NCBI GenBank assembly: GCA_028877215.1
Contig: JAPPFJ010000012.1
Coordinates: 1 to 64,000 of the forward strand
Reading direction: 5' to 3'
Length of the DNA: 64,000 nt
Source: Gemmatimonadota bacterium
GTDB taxonomy: Bacteria; Latescibacterota; UBA2968; GCA-2709665
Part shown: in pieces, positions 8,945 through 18,079 of the stretch
Position numbering within the stretch: the stretch's first letter is position 1
How the letters are laid out: each line of letters starts with the position of its first letter
Notes under the pieces: model-generated
What the model saw: only the letters and a program-made list of their open reading frames with translations
The model's database searches: none
What the model was told of the DNA's origin: nothing
Program-made: the position numbers and the translations under genes

Positions 8945-10000
8945 ATGGCGGATCGATACAGGACGGTACTGATCGGATGTGGGCGGATGGGGGCCACGAT
9001 CGACGACGAAGTGCGCGACCATCCCAACAGCCAGATCTGGATCCCGTACTCCCACGCGGCCGCCGCGGTGGCGTGCGAGCGGACGGATCTGGTGGCGGTA
9101 TCGGACGTGGTGGCCGAAAAGGCGGAGTCCATCAGGGAACGGTACGGCGTGCCAGTCTGCTACACCGATTACCGGGAGATGATCGACAAAGAGAAACCGG
9201 ACATCGTGTGTATCGCCACTCGCCCGGCGACCCATGCGGAGATGACCGTCTTCGCGGCCGACCGCGGCGTCAGGGGGATCTACTGCGAAAAGCCGCTTTG
9301 CTGCTCGATGGAGGAAGCCGACGCAATGGTGGCGGCGGTAGAACGGAATGGAACGAAGTTCAATTACGGCACCCAACGTCGATATATTCCGGTTTATCAG
9401 AAAATGCGGGAACTGGCCGACGAGGGAGACCTGGGATCGGTTCAGGCCGTGATCGTACAGCAGGGTGTGACCTCCGCGCTGTGGGGGCTTACCCACGGGT
9501 CGGATATGATGTTGTATCTGGCGGGCGATCCGGAAATCGATTTCGTTCAGGGAACCATTGTCTGCGAAGACGCGGACTGGGAGGACAACCGGTTGAACGT
9601 GGACCCGGGCGTGGCGGCCGGATTCGTCCGGTTTCACAACGGCGTCCTTGGTTATACGGTGGGCGGCAGCGGAACGGAATTCGAGCTTTGCGGCTCCGAG
9701 GGAAAGTTGAGGTCGTTCGACAACGGGTTGACGTGCCAGTTCCGCAAGGCCTGCGGCGTGAGGCATGTGCTGGAGGAACGGCCGTTTCCCGAGGTGTCCA
9801 TCGAAAGCGGCACCGTGAACGGACTTCGGGATATCGCGGAGGCGCTGGACACGGGACGGGAGACATTGGGCCCCGTCCAATTGGCGCGGCGAAGCCAGGA
9901 AATGGTGATGGGCTTCATCGAGTCCCACCGCCTGGGCGGCGTGCGGGTCCGTTTGCCGATGAAGAACCGGGCTCTGTACGTGGGACGGCCGTGGTGGTAG
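8945..10000 (+). CDS. Gfo/Idh/MocA family NAD(P)-dependent oxidoreductase
   Basis: 351 residues. The Rossmann motif LIGCGRMGATIDDEV is at residues 9-23, the CEKPLCCSMEEADAM motif follows, and a C-terminal domain contains GTQRRYIPVYQKM and LTHGSDMMLYLAGDPE. GAGGGTAGGAA precedes the ATG. It is distinct from the paralog at 2496-3506 (different C-terminal half), so the two probably act on different sugars. It follows the exported propeller gene by 25 bases and is probably in the same transcript. Confidence 0.9.
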   Translation: MADRYRTVLIGCGRMGATIDDEVRDHPNSQIWIPYSHAAAAVACERTDLVAVSDVVAEKAESIRERYGVPVCYTDYREMIDKEKPDIVCIATRPATHAEMTVFAADRGVRGIYCEKPLCCSMEEADAMVAAVERNGTKFNYGTQRRYIPVYQKMRELADEGDLGSVQAVIVQQGVTSALWGLTHGSDMMLYLAGDPEIDFVQGTIVCEDADWEDNRLNVDPGVAAGFVRFHNGVLGYTVGGSGTEFELCGSEGKLRSFDNGLTCQFRKACGVRHVLEERPFPEVSIESGTVNGLRDIAEALDTGRETLGPVQLARRSQEMVMGFIESHRLGGVRVRLPMKNRALYVGRPWW

Positions 10001-10005
10001 AAGAA

Positions 10006-10134
10006 ATGCGGGTAGACGGTAGACGTAAGCCGGTAGAGGAAGTCCTTGCCGGGTATGTTTTCCCTCCCTGCCTTTGGCACGAGAAGAAACCTCGCAAGGC
10101 AGGTAATCTCTCCCGTCTTCCGTCTCCCCGCCTT
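10006..10134 (+). repeat. Inverted-arm interspersed repeat, copy 4 (family A)
   Basis: Left arm CGGGTAGACGGTAGACG; core CTTGCCGGGTATG and GGCACGAGAAGAAACCTCGC; right arm CTCTCCCGTCTTCCGTCTCC. It begins six bases after the stop codon of the Gfo/Idh gene. The remaining bases up to 10222 include a degenerate direct repeat of CTTCGTGT and no gene. Confidence 0.75.
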
Positions 10135-10234
10135 TGGTCTTTCCCTTTGTGCCCTTTGTGTCTTCGTGTCTTCGTGTGAGCCGTGGTCTTCGTGTTGATA
10201 CGCTCCTTCTTTCCCCTTTTATATGGAGACTGTG

Positions 10235-11212
10235 ATGGCCGAATACGAATGGATTTGCGTAACGGAAAATGCCGCCTTTGCCGGCCGCGACGGCGCGGGC
10301 GCGTTGGTTTTCCAGGACAAAATGTGGCTGCTGGGCGGCTGGAATCCGCGCGACAGGGTCAATTTCCCGATCATCTGCAACAGCGAGGTGTGGAGTTCCA
10401 CCGACGGGGAAACCTGGATCGAGGTGAACGAGGAAGCGCCCTGGGAGGGCCGGCACACGGCGGGCTACGCCGTTCATGACGGCCGGATGTGGATCGTGGG
10501 CGGAGACTGCAACCAGGGGCACTATCAGAACGACGTCTGGCGCAGTTCGGACGGCGTGGAATGGGACCTCGTGTGCGATCCGGTCCCGTGGGGCCCGAGG
10601 GTCCTGCACTATACGGCGGTCCACGACGGCAGGATCTGGGTGATGGGTGGGCAGACCATCCCCCAATTCGCGGATGAAGAGGAGGTCTTTCACAACGACG
10701 TGTGGAATTCCGCCGATGGCAGGAACTGGAACCGGGTCGCCGAAAACGCGCCGTGGGAGGAACGGGGAATGATTGGCGGCAGCGCCGTTTTTCACAACCG
10801 GATCTGGATTCTGGGCGGCGGGACGTACGATACGCCGCGTATCAACAGCAGGAAGATGTTCGGCGACGTGTGGAGCACCGCCGACGGCGTCAACTGGGAA
10901 TTGCATACGCGAGCGGCGCCCTGGGCGCCTCGACAGTACCACGACGTTGGCGTGTGGGACGATAAACTCTGGGTGATGGAGGGCTGCTATCACGAGGCGG
11001 CCCATCGTTCGATGGACGAGGCGACCGGCAGCTGGAACCGGAACGACGTTTGGTACAGCCCGGACGGGGTGAACTGGTCCGAACTGCCGGATACGCCGTG
11101 GGCCCCGCGCCACGCCGCCAGTGTGTTCGTATACGACGATGCGCTCTGGATGGTGGCAGGCAACAACATGTTCCCGGACGTCTGGAAGCTGGTTCGTACG
11201 GACGACGCGTAA
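10235..11212 (+). CDS. Kelch-repeat six-bladed beta-propeller protein
   Basis: 325 residues with six kelch-type blades, each ending in an aromatic/GG pattern: KMWLLGGW, RMWIVGGD, RIWVMGGQ, RIWILGGG, KLWVMEGC, ALWMVAGN. Each is followed by a segment like DVWSSTDGETWIEV. No signal peptide is seen, so it is likely cytoplasmic or exported by an unrecognised route. An ATG at 10223 is also in frame, but GGAG at 10225-10228 fits the ATG at 10235. Kelch propellers include galactose-oxidase-like and N-acetylneuraminate epimerase proteins; no copper ligands are obvious here. It sits between sugar oxidoreductases and a polysaccharide lyase, so a carbohydrate-related role is likely but unproven. Confidence 0.82.
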   Translation: MAEYEWICVTENAAFAGRDGAGALVFQDKMWLLGGWNPRDRVNFPIICNSEVWSSTDGETWIEVNEEAPWEGRHTAGYAVHDGRMWIVGGDCNQGHYQNDVWRSSDGVEWDLVCDPVPWGPRVLHYTAVHDGRIWVMGGQTIPQFADEEEVFHNDVWNSADGRNWNRVAENAPWEERGMIGGSAVFHNRIWILGGGTYDTPRINSRKMFGDVWSTADGVNWELHTRAAPWAPRQYHDVGVWDDKLWVMEGCYHEAAHRSMDEATGSWNRNDVWYSPDGVNWSELPDTPWAPRHAASVFVYDDALWMVAGNNMFPDVWKLVRTDDA

Positions 11213-11317
11213 TCGTGGAGAAGGTTTCCACTTCAGAGAGTGTCACCCATGTACACGAACGCCTGTTACCCGTACTACCGGCCTGTGCAATGCGCGAAGA
11301 AGAAAGGACGGTGTGGA

Positions 11318-14035
11318 ATGGATGGGATCGGTCTATTGGTGTTGGTGGTCGTGTGCATGATTGTCGTCGGCCGGGCGCGTTCAGCCATGGCAGAGCCGAC
11401 GCATCCGGTCTATCCCATTGAGGCATCGGAGAAACGCGTGGCCGTGTTGAAACGCGTGGTTTCCAGGGTGATGGCGATGACGGAAGCCGAGATGGTGGCC
11501 CTGGTTCCGGACAGGACCGGCTTTCGCTTCATGGGCTGCCCGAACTGCGACGAGGGGACGCAGGAGGGGCAGTTGCGATGGTCGATATCCGATCCGCACC
11601 GGGTGAAATGCCGATTCTGCGACATGGTCTTTCCGAACGATCGGTATCCCGAGGACCGGGTGATGAAGGTGGTGAATCCCGTTGGCGTGGAGGTGGAATA
11701 TCCGTACTGGGAAGACGCGACCGGATACAGGTACCTGTTTTCGGCCAGGGGATGGCGTGAGGCGCGATCGTATTTTTCGCGGATCGCGCAGATTCTTGGG
11801 GAACTCTACCAGGTGACAGGCGACCGTGCGTATGCGCGGCGTGCGGCCCTCATACTGGATGCGTTCGCCCGGTACTACCCCGGATTCCTCGTGAGCCGCG
11901 ATTGGCCGCACAGACCGAAGGGTTTCGCGACCGAGCCGCCGTATCCCAATGGCGGCGGAAAATGGGGGCGGTGGCGCCACGACGAGATGCCCACGAACCT
12001 GGTGTTCGCGTACGATTCGGTCTACGGCAGCGGAGAGCTGGAGCGGCTCTCGGAAGAGGTGGGGGCGGACGTGAAGGCGCGTATCGAGAACGATTTCTTT
12101 CGCGGCGCAGTGCGACAGGACCAGTTTCACGGGATCGTTTACGGCAATGCGGGGCCGCGAATATACGAAGGTTACATTGCGATCGGACGGGTCCTGTCAG
12201 ATCCCGGGCTGGTGCACGAAGGCGTACGGCGAAGCCGGGAACTGTTCAGGCGGATGTTCTACGAAGACGGGTTCTGGATGGAGGGCAGCGTAGGATATCA
12301 TCAGATGACGATGGGTGGAATGAACAGGGTATTCCGTGCCGTCCGTGGTTATAGCGACCCGCCGGGCTATGTCAATCCGGACGACGGGACGCGGCTGGAC
12401 AACCTTGACCTTGCTCGGGATATCCCCGTGATCGCCCGGGCGGAGCGAATCCTGGAAATCTGCCGGTATCCCGACGGGCGGCAGATGACCATGCACGACA
12501 ATTGGGCGCACTTCAGAAACCTGAGAGTACCCGAACGCTCGTTCTCGACGTTGCTGGCGGGGGTCGGGCACGCGTGGCTGGGGCGGGGCCAGGCCGACGA
12601 GCAGGTGCAGCTTCACCTCCACTTTTCAGGCGGCTACGGGCACCAGCACGCGGACAATCTGAACATGGTTCTGTTCGCCAAGGGCCGCGAACTGTTGCCG
12701 GACGTCGGGTACACCCATACGCGCCACCGGATCTGGAGTACGAGCACGCTGTGTCACAATACGGTGGTTATCGATGAGCAGCGGCAGTATTCGGGCGGCA
12801 GACAGGGGCCCTCGGACGGGCGCCTGCTGGCTTTCGAGCCGGGGTGCGATGTGGTTAAGTGGGTGGATGCTAGCGGGGAGGCGGCGTACCCCGGACTGGC
12901 GAAGGTCTACCGGCGCGCGCTGCTGCTGGTGAGCGCCGGGGAGTCGGATGGTTACGCGGTGGACCTGTTTCGCGTGACCGGCGGCTCGCAGCACGACTGG
13001 GCGCTGCACGGGGACGCGGATGCGGACGGGGACGCGGCGGTCAGCGTTCCCCTTGCGTCCTATAGCGAGCACCTGCTGCCGGGCGTGGACGTCCGGTTTC
13101 CCACCGGCGAGTCGGACCGGGGCGACGCCGAAGGACGGAATATCGCGTACGCGTATTTCCAGAATGTCTCTCGCGGCGCGGTTTCGGACGATTTGTCGGT
13201 CACGTTCAACGTCGACGATTCACCCGTGGCGGTGCGGACGCATATTCCCGGACAGGCGGGCGCGGAGGTGTTTGCGGGGGATGCCATGTCGTTTCGGAGG
13301 GCGGAGGAGAACGATGCGCTGCTGGACCGGTTTCGAATGCCCATCTTGCTGTTGCGCCGGAAGGGTTCCTCGCCGCTGTCAAGTCTGTTCGCCGCTGTTC
13401 ACGAACCGTTCGAAGGAAAGCCATTCGTAGACGACGTACGTCTCGAAAAGCTGGATGGAGACGCCGTCGGGATCACGGTGAGTCATCACGGCGTTATAGA
13501 TCATGTCGTGTATCGGGGAGGATCGGGTGACAACGTCGTATCTGCAGGAGACCTGTCGCTGAATGGCGAAGTCGGATTCGTGAGGGTGCGGGATGGAATG
13601 CCCGAAATGATGGGGTTGTGGGGAGGAACGTTGCTGAAGTGGAAACAGATCGAACTCACAGGCAGCGGCGCGTATGAGGGGGAAGTGACGGGTACGATAA
13701 GGAAAGATGCCGGCGCGGCGTACGACGGGCTGGCCGTTACTGGCGAGTTACCGGCCGGCGAGTCATTGAACGGGGCGACCGCGATCGTGACCTTCGGCGA
13801 CGGATCGACCCGGGGATGCCGGGTGCGTGCGGTTTCGCGCGAAGGAGAGGAGACGCACGTGCTGCTGGATGGCGACCCCGGATTCGACGTCGATAGCGAT
13901 GGCATGCGCCACCTGTTCTTCCCGCATCGCGAAATCCCGGGAACCGTACGTTACCGCATCCGCACATCGGCCTTCGCGCAAACGGCCGACCGCTCGCTTA
14001 CCTCAATCGGGGAAGCGAAGATATCGGGCTATTGA
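11318..14035 (+). CDS. Exported heparinase II/III-family polysaccharide lyase
   Basis: 905 residues from the ATG at 11318, preceded by AAAGGA; this start gives a signal peptide (MDGIGLLVLVVVCMIVVG) with likely cleavage after AMA. The N-terminal part has four cysteines in two pairs (Cys74/Cys77 and Cys98/Cys101) that look like a zinc knuckle. An alpha-toroid follows (YHQMTMGGMNRVF). The diagnostic heparinase II/III C-terminal motif is GHQHADNLNMVLF with His442, His444 and Asp446, then LLPDVGY. The family cleaves uronate-containing polymers by beta-elimination. The nearby dehydratase, dehydrogenase and Gfo/Idh genes could handle the released uronates. Polymer specificity is not readable from sequence. 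Confidence 0.87.
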   Translation: MDGIGLLVLVVVCMIVVGRARSAMAEPTHPVYPIEASEKRVAVLKRVVSRVMAMTEAEMVALVPDRTGFRFMGCPNCDEGTQEGQLRWSISDPHRVKCRFCDMVFPNDRYPEDRVMKVVNPVGVEVEYPYWEDATGYRYLFSARGWREARSYFSRIAQILGELYQVTGDRAYARRAALILDAFARYYPGFLVSRDWPHRPKGFATEPPYPNGGGKWGRWRHDEMPTNLVFAYDSVYGSGELERLSEEVGADVKARIENDFFRGAVRQDQFHGIVYGNAGPRIYEGYIAIGRVLSDPGLVHEGVRRSRELFRRMFYEDGFWMEGSVGYHQMTMGGMNRVFRAVRGYSDPPGYVNPDDGTRLDNLDLARDIPVIARAERILEICRYPDGRQMTMHDNWAHFRNLRVPERSFSTLLAGVGHAWLGRGQADEQVQLHLHFSGGYGHQHADNLNMVLFAKGRELLPDVGYTHTRHRIWSTSTLCHNTVVIDEQRQYSGGRQGPSDGRLLAFEPGCDVVKWVDASGEAAYPGLAKVYRRALLLVSAGESDGYAVDLFRVTGGSQHDWALHGDADADGDAAVSVPLASYSEHLLPGVDVRFPTGESDRGDAEGRNIAYAYFQNVSRGAVSDDLSVTFNVDDSPVAVRTHIPGQAGAEVFAGDAMSFRRAEENDALLDRFRMPILLLRRKGSSPLSSLFAAVHEPFEGKPFVDDVRLEKLDGDAVGITVSHHGVIDHVVYRGGSGDNVVSAGDLSLNGEVGFVRVRDGMPEMMGLWGGTLLKWKQIELTGSGAYEGEVTGTIRKDAGAAYDGLAVTGELPAGESLNGATAIVTFGDGSTRGCRVRAVSREGEETHVLLDGDPGFDVDSDGMRHLFFPHREIPGTVRYRIRTSAFAQTADRSLTSIGEAKISGY

Positions 14036-14535
14036 GGTGAAAAACACGACCCGACACCATGACGACGTACACCCTTGCCAGCTCGTCATATTACGGGGAG
14101 CACCCGATAGTTTACCTTTTTTCCACAACATTGACCGAGTACCCTGAGCTGCTCCCTGAGCTTGTCGAAGGGTCGGCGAAGGGTTGAAGGGCCGTTAAAT
14201 CGCGGGCATTTCGACAAGCTCAATGACCACGCGTAATTCAGTTTAATGGACGACCATCGAGCCGGTGCTAGGAGACCCCTAACCCGCCCAGAGGCGCTTC
14301 GTGATCACTTACCCTGCTTGTGCTGCTTGCACTGAGTATGTCGAAGGGTCGAAGGCGCTGCGCTGAGCTTGTCGAAGCGTCCGGCGACGGCTGATGCGGT
14401 GGGGGGAAAGTCATTCCGCTAAAAACCCTCACCAACTCATCAATACTCTATTCAGATAGCAGTCGGTAGCACTGACGTAAGAAAAGCAGATCTTGCAGCC
14501 AGATTCTCCCTGTCCAAAAGTACAGGTCTCAAACA
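14036..14535. other. Gene-free stretch with short dispersed repeats
   Basis: No credible gene. It contains CTGAGCTTGTCGAAG-type words near 14155 and 14370 and its complement CGACAAGCTCA near 14210. The string CGGCGACGGCTGATGCGGTG near 14385 recurs near 45378 next to another CTGAGCTTGTCGAAG, so this is a small composite repeat. Confidence 0.55.
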
Positions 14536-14568
14536 GGCCCTCCGTTCGATGCGGAGGGCCTTTTGTTT
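14536..14568 (+). terminator. Strong intrinsic terminator upstream of the SDR gene
   Basis: Perfect 9-bp stem GGCCCTCCG / CGGAGGGCC with a 7-base loop, followed by TTTTGTTT. It is 500 bases beyond the lyase stop and only 72 bases before the SDR start, so it either ends a small RNA or acts as a leader attenuator of the SDR gene. Confidence 0.8.
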
Positions 14569-14640
14569 GGCTAGATTTCAGCCACGTCAAGAGAAAGCGG
14601 CCCAAAACGGAAGGCGCATCAGTTACAAAGGAGGTCGATT

Positions 14641-15342
14641 ATGTCAATACGAACCGCACTCATCACAGGCGCATCCCGCGGTCTGGGATTCGCGCTCGCG
14701 CGAGAGCTCGCAGTGCAGGGATGGCGATTGGTCATTGACGCGAGGGATCCGACGGCACTTGAGGGCGCACGCAAGGAACTGGCGAAGCGGACAGACGTCA
14801 TTGCCATTCCCGGAGACGTGACCGGGTCCGAACATCGCCTGAAGCTTTCCCGGGCCGCGCGTGAAGCCGGCGGACTGGACGCCGTGATCAACAATGCCGG
14901 CATGCTCGGACCGAGTCCACAGCCTGAATTGCTCGATTATCCACTCGATATCCTGGAAGATGTGTATCGCGCCAATGCAATTGCGCCTCTGGGCGTGCTG
15001 CAGGCGGTTCGACATTCGCTGAAGCCCGGCGCGCGGGTGATCAACGTGACGAGCGACGCAGCGCGCGAGGCGTACGGGGGGTGGGGCGGATACGGTTCCT
15101 CAAAGGCGGCACTTGAACAGATTTCGAACGTACTTGCCGCGGAACGCCCGGACTTGCGCGTCTACCGGGTGGACCCGGGGGATATGCGGACACGGATGCA
15201 TCAGGAGGCATTTCCCGGAGAGGATATCAGCGATCGTCCCCTGCCGGAATCGAGCGTAGCCGGATTCATCGAACTGCTGGACGGTCCGTACGAAAGCGGG
15301 CGTTACGAAGCGCGTGAGTCATTCACCGCAGCCACGAGTTAA
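14641..15342 (+). CDS. Short-chain dehydrogenase/reductase (SDR)
   Basis: 233 residues with the classic SDR signatures: cofactor motif TGASRGLG (residues 9-16), NNAG near residue 86, catalytic YGSSK preceded by the serine of NVTSDAA, and a short C-terminus. An excellent AAAGGAGG lies just before the ATG. The Arg after the glycine motif suggests NADP(H). The substrate is not evident. It is preceded by an orphan intrinsic terminator that may control read-through into it, and it stands alone: the next gene on this strand starts about 400 bases later beyond a composite repeat. Confidence 0.9.
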   Translation: MSIRTALITGASRGLGFALARELAVQGWRLVIDARDPTALEGARKELAKRTDVIAIPGDVTGSEHRLKLSRAAREAGGLDAVINNAGMLGPSPQPELLDYPLDILEDVYRANAIAPLGVLQAVRHSLKPGARVINVTSDAAREAYGGWGGYGSSKAALEQISNVLAAERPDLRVYRVDPGDMRTRMHQEAFPGEDISDRPLPESSVAGFIELLDGPYESGRYEARESFTAATS

Positions 15343-15344
15343 CC

Positions 15345-15730
15345 TTGATTCGTGATTTTTCGGGGACGTAAAACCGAATATATGCAAGTAGATAAAGGCG
15401 ATTTGACTTCGGATTGCCAGGACAAACCAAGTCACTGGACGTATTCGGGACCTGTCCCCCCGGCCGCCCTACGACCGGGTGAGACGTAAGACGGGAGAGG
15501 GGGAGAAAACCGGGTAGACGGAAGACGGGAGACGGGAGAAGATATCCTTGCCCGCTAGTGTATCCCTCCTTGCCTCCGGCAGGAAAAGAAGCCTCACAAG
15601 GCAGGTTATCTCTACCCTCTACCGGCTACCGTCTCCCCGCCTTTGGTCTACCGTCTTCCGTCTACCCTCTACCCGCATTCAGGCTCTATGTGGCCGATTT
15701 GACTGTTGTCTTTTTTCTAATTGTGGCTGA
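15345..15730 (+). repeat. Composite repeat: flank B + family A copy 5 + flank C
   Basis: Flank B (15345-15460, TTGATTCGTGATTTTTCGGG...) and flank C (about 15678-15730, TTCAGGCTCTATGTGGCC...) recur together at 29308-29420 and about 29565-29612. Between them lies a family A element (15479-15677) in forward orientation (CCTTGCCCG on the left, CCTCACAAGGCAGG on the right), with doubled arms. At 29.4 kb the core sits in the opposite orientation between the same flanks. Confidence 0.75.
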
Positions 15731-15749
15731 TGGGTGAAAGGGGTTTCTC

Positions 15750-16856
15750 ATGTCTGAATCAATGCCGAATACGGTTCTACCCGTTACCATGGTGAATTCA
15801 AAGCTCGACTCTTTGGCCTTTGAGCTTCCGGCGCACCTGGAGGCAGGCGAACCCCCTGAAGCGCGCGGCCTCGGCCGGGATGCCGTTCGCCTGATGGTGT
15901 CGCGGCGAAGCGATGACTCAATCGAACACATTGCGTTTCGCGAACTTCCCGATGTGTTGCGTCCGGGCGACGTGGTGGTGATCAATACGAGCGGCACGCG
16001 CAAGGCGTCCCTGCCGATCTTGCAGTCTGATGATTCCGGACTCAGACTGCATTTGTCAACGCAATTGCCGGCCGAGATGTGGGCTGTTGAAATGCGTGCA
16101 TCCGACGGCACACGGCCCTTCCTTGATGCCCGTGCGGGCGAGGTGTACGCGTTGCCCGGTGGCGGGGAAGCGAACCTGCACGCGCCCTACAGGCCCGAAC
16201 TGAGGGACGATCCCGAAGCCGACGTGCGTTTATGGATCGCGACGTTGAAATTACCCTTTGATGTCGACTCTTACCTGGACGTTTACGGCATGCCGGTTCG
16301 GTACGGTTATGCGCGGGACAATTGGCCTATTGAGCTTTACCAGAACGTCTACGCGACGGAGACGGGCAGCGCGGAAATGCCATCGGCCGGCCGCGCGTTC
16401 ACGCCCCGGGTCATCACCGACCTGGTGGCGAAGGGCGTTCATATTGCGCCACTCGTCCTGCATACCGGGGTCGCGAGTCTGGAGTCCGATGAACCGCCCT
16501 ATGAGGAGTTTTACCGCGTTCCGGTCGAAACCGCGCAGGTGATTGACAACGCCCGAAAGAGCGGTGGGCGGATTATCGCCGTAGGCACCACGGTCGTCCG
16601 GGCGATCGAAACCGTTGCCGACAGGACCGGAAGCGTCTCTCCAGGTGAAGGATGGACAACACTGGTGATCTCACCGGAACGACCCATGCGAGTCGTAAAC
16701 GGCTTGCTGACCGGAATGCACGAACCGAGCGCTACGCATCTGTCCATGCTGCAGGCATTGGCTGGACTGGATCATCTGAAACTGACTTATGAGGCGGCGC
16801 TTGCCGAAGGTTATCTGTGGCACGAATTCGGCGATCTGCATTTGATTTTGCCCTGA
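15750..16856 (+). CDS. queA: QueA-family S-adenosylmethionine:tRNA ribosyltransferase-isomerase (divergent)
   Basis: 368 residues. QueA signatures are present throughout: DVVVINTSGTRKASLP, the internal SAEMPSAGRAFTP, HTGVASL, GTTVVRAIET, and the C-terminal GLLTGMHEPSATHLSMLQAL and GYLWHEFGDLHLIL. Canonical QueA moves the ribosyl part of SAM onto 7-aminomethyl-7-deazaguanine of tRNA in queuosine synthesis. The N-terminus and spacing here differ from the housekeeping form, and no other queuosine gene is in the window. It lies 44 bases upstream of a sensor kinase, so it is probably co-transcribed with a two-component system, an unusual setting. It may be a paralog with a changed role. AAGGGG precedes the ATG. 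Confidence 0.8.
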   Translation: MSESMPNTVLPVTMVNSKLDSLAFELPAHLEAGEPPEARGLGRDAVRLMVSRRSDDSIEHIAFRELPDVLRPGDVVVINTSGTRKASLPILQSDDSGLRLHLSTQLPAEMWAVEMRASDGTRPFLDARAGEVYALPGGGEANLHAPYRPELRDDPEADVRLWIATLKLPFDVDSYLDVYGMPVRYGYARDNWPIELYQNVYATETGSAEMPSAGRAFTPRVITDLVAKGVHIAPLVLHTGVASLESDEPPYEEFYRVPVETAQVIDNARKSGGRIIAVGTTVVRAIETVADRTGSVSPGEGWTTLVISPERPMRVVNGLLTGMHEPSATHLSMLQALAGLDHLKLTYEAALAEGYLWHEFGDLHLILP

Positions 16857-16900
16857 CCTGGAGATATATTGGCTAGGTCTGTTGACGGTAAAAAAACCAA

Positions 16901-18079
16901 ATGCTATCGAAAGACATCATGCCGACTTCGATCGACCAACTCGGACAGCGCAATCGCGAACTTTCCGTTCTGAACGATATTGCCCACGCACTGAACCAGT
17001 CTGTTGATCTGGATCAGGCCCTGGAAGCAACGCTTCGCAAGGTTGCCGCGTTGCTCGACCTGAGTACAAGCTGGATCTGGCTCATGAACGAGGAGACCGG
17101 CGAACCGTACCTGGCCGCCGCACAAAACCTGCCGCCCGCGTTGCGGGACAATCCGGAAAAAATGGGCGGATGGTGCTATTGCCTGGATACATATCGGAAG
17201 GGAGATCTGAAGGGGGCCGCAAACGTGAACGTCGTGGCCTGCAGCAGGCTGAACGGGCTTGTTGAAGGGACAGGAGGCTTGCGGTATCACGCGAGCATTC
17301 CGCTGTACGCGAAGGCGAAAAGAGTGGGTGTGTTGAACGTGGCGAGCGTCGAGTGGCGCGAACTCTCGTCCGAGGACTTACGCCTGCTCAATACCGTGGG
17401 CGATCTGACAAGCATCGCGATCGAACGGGCGCGGTTGTATGAGCAGAGCGTCGAAACCGGCGTCGCGAACGAGCGACTCCGACTCGCGCGGGAAGTCCAC
17501 GATACCCTCGGTCAGAATCTGGCCGCGATTCTCATGCGGCTGGAAACGCTGGACGCGCTGCTTGACGACGATACGGATCGCGAAAGGCTGTCCGGGGTCT
17601 TGCGCGGCGCAATGACACTGGCCCGCAACAATCTCGAGGATGCGCGCCGTGCGGTACTGGACCTCCGAGCGGCGCCGCTCGAGAATCGCTCGCTGCAGGG
17701 AGCATTGGAAGATTTGGGGAAGGAGATCGGATCCAGGGCAGGCTTGGACGTCCGCGTGGAGTGTGTTGGCGGACACCCGACGAACGCCAGGGTCGAATCC
17801 GGCTTGTATCGAATCGCGCAGGAGGCGATGAACAACGTCGCGGAACATGCGGGCGCAACCGGAGCGCGCCTCAAACTGACGTCGACGCCCGATCACGTGG
17901 CGCTTGTCGTTGAAGACAACGGCACTGGGTTCGAAGTTGAAGGCGACCTGGAGGGTCGACACGGTGTGATCGGAATGAGAGAACGGGCGCACTTATTGGG
18001 GGGATCGCTGGCAATTGACAGTGCGCCCGGGCGCGGTACCCGACTGGAAATTCGCATTCCTGCGCAGGAGACGAAATGA
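16901..18079 (+). CDS. Soluble GAF-domain sensor histidine kinase (NarX/NreB-type)
   Basis: 392 residues without membrane segments. A GAF domain (about 30-180) contains Cys92, Cys94 (GGWCYCLD) and Cys114 (VVACSRL). A HisKA_3 dimerisation helix follows, with the phospho-acceptor His200 in LAREVHDTLGQNL. The HATPase domain has the N-box region (AQEAMNNVAEHAG) and the G-boxes DNGTGF and HGVIGMRERA. The cysteines suggest a redox- or metal-sensing GAF, as an inference. The start at 16901 lacks a clear ribosome site; the ATG at 16919 is an alternative. The stop overlaps the regulator start in ATGA, so the pair is translationally coupled. Confidence 0.9.
   Translation: MLSKDIMPTSIDQLGQRNRELSVLNDIAHALNQSVDLDQALEATLRKVAALLDLSTSWIWLMNEETGEPYLAAAQNLPPALRDNPEKMGGWCYCLDTYRKGDLKGAANVNVVACSRLNGLVEGTGGLRYHASIPLYAKAKRVGVLNVASVEWRELSSEDLRLLNTVGDLTSIAIERARLYEQSVETGVANERLRLAREVHDTLGQNLAAILMRLETLDALLDDDTDRERLSGVLRGAMTLARNNLEDARRAVLDLRAAPLENRSLQGALEDLGKEIGSRAGLDVRVECVGGHPTNARVESGLYRIAQEAMNNVAEHAGATGARLKLTSTPDHVALVVEDNGTGFEVEGDLEGRHGVIGMRERAHLLGGSLAIDSAPGRGTRLEIRIPAQETK

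Noticed and set aside
8903..11113. A 736-codon open frame on the minus strand
   Set aside because: It overlaps three well-supported plus-strand genes (a Gfo/Idh enzyme, a kelch protein and others) and its composition, rich in His, Pro and Arg, is that of a GC-rich shadow frame.
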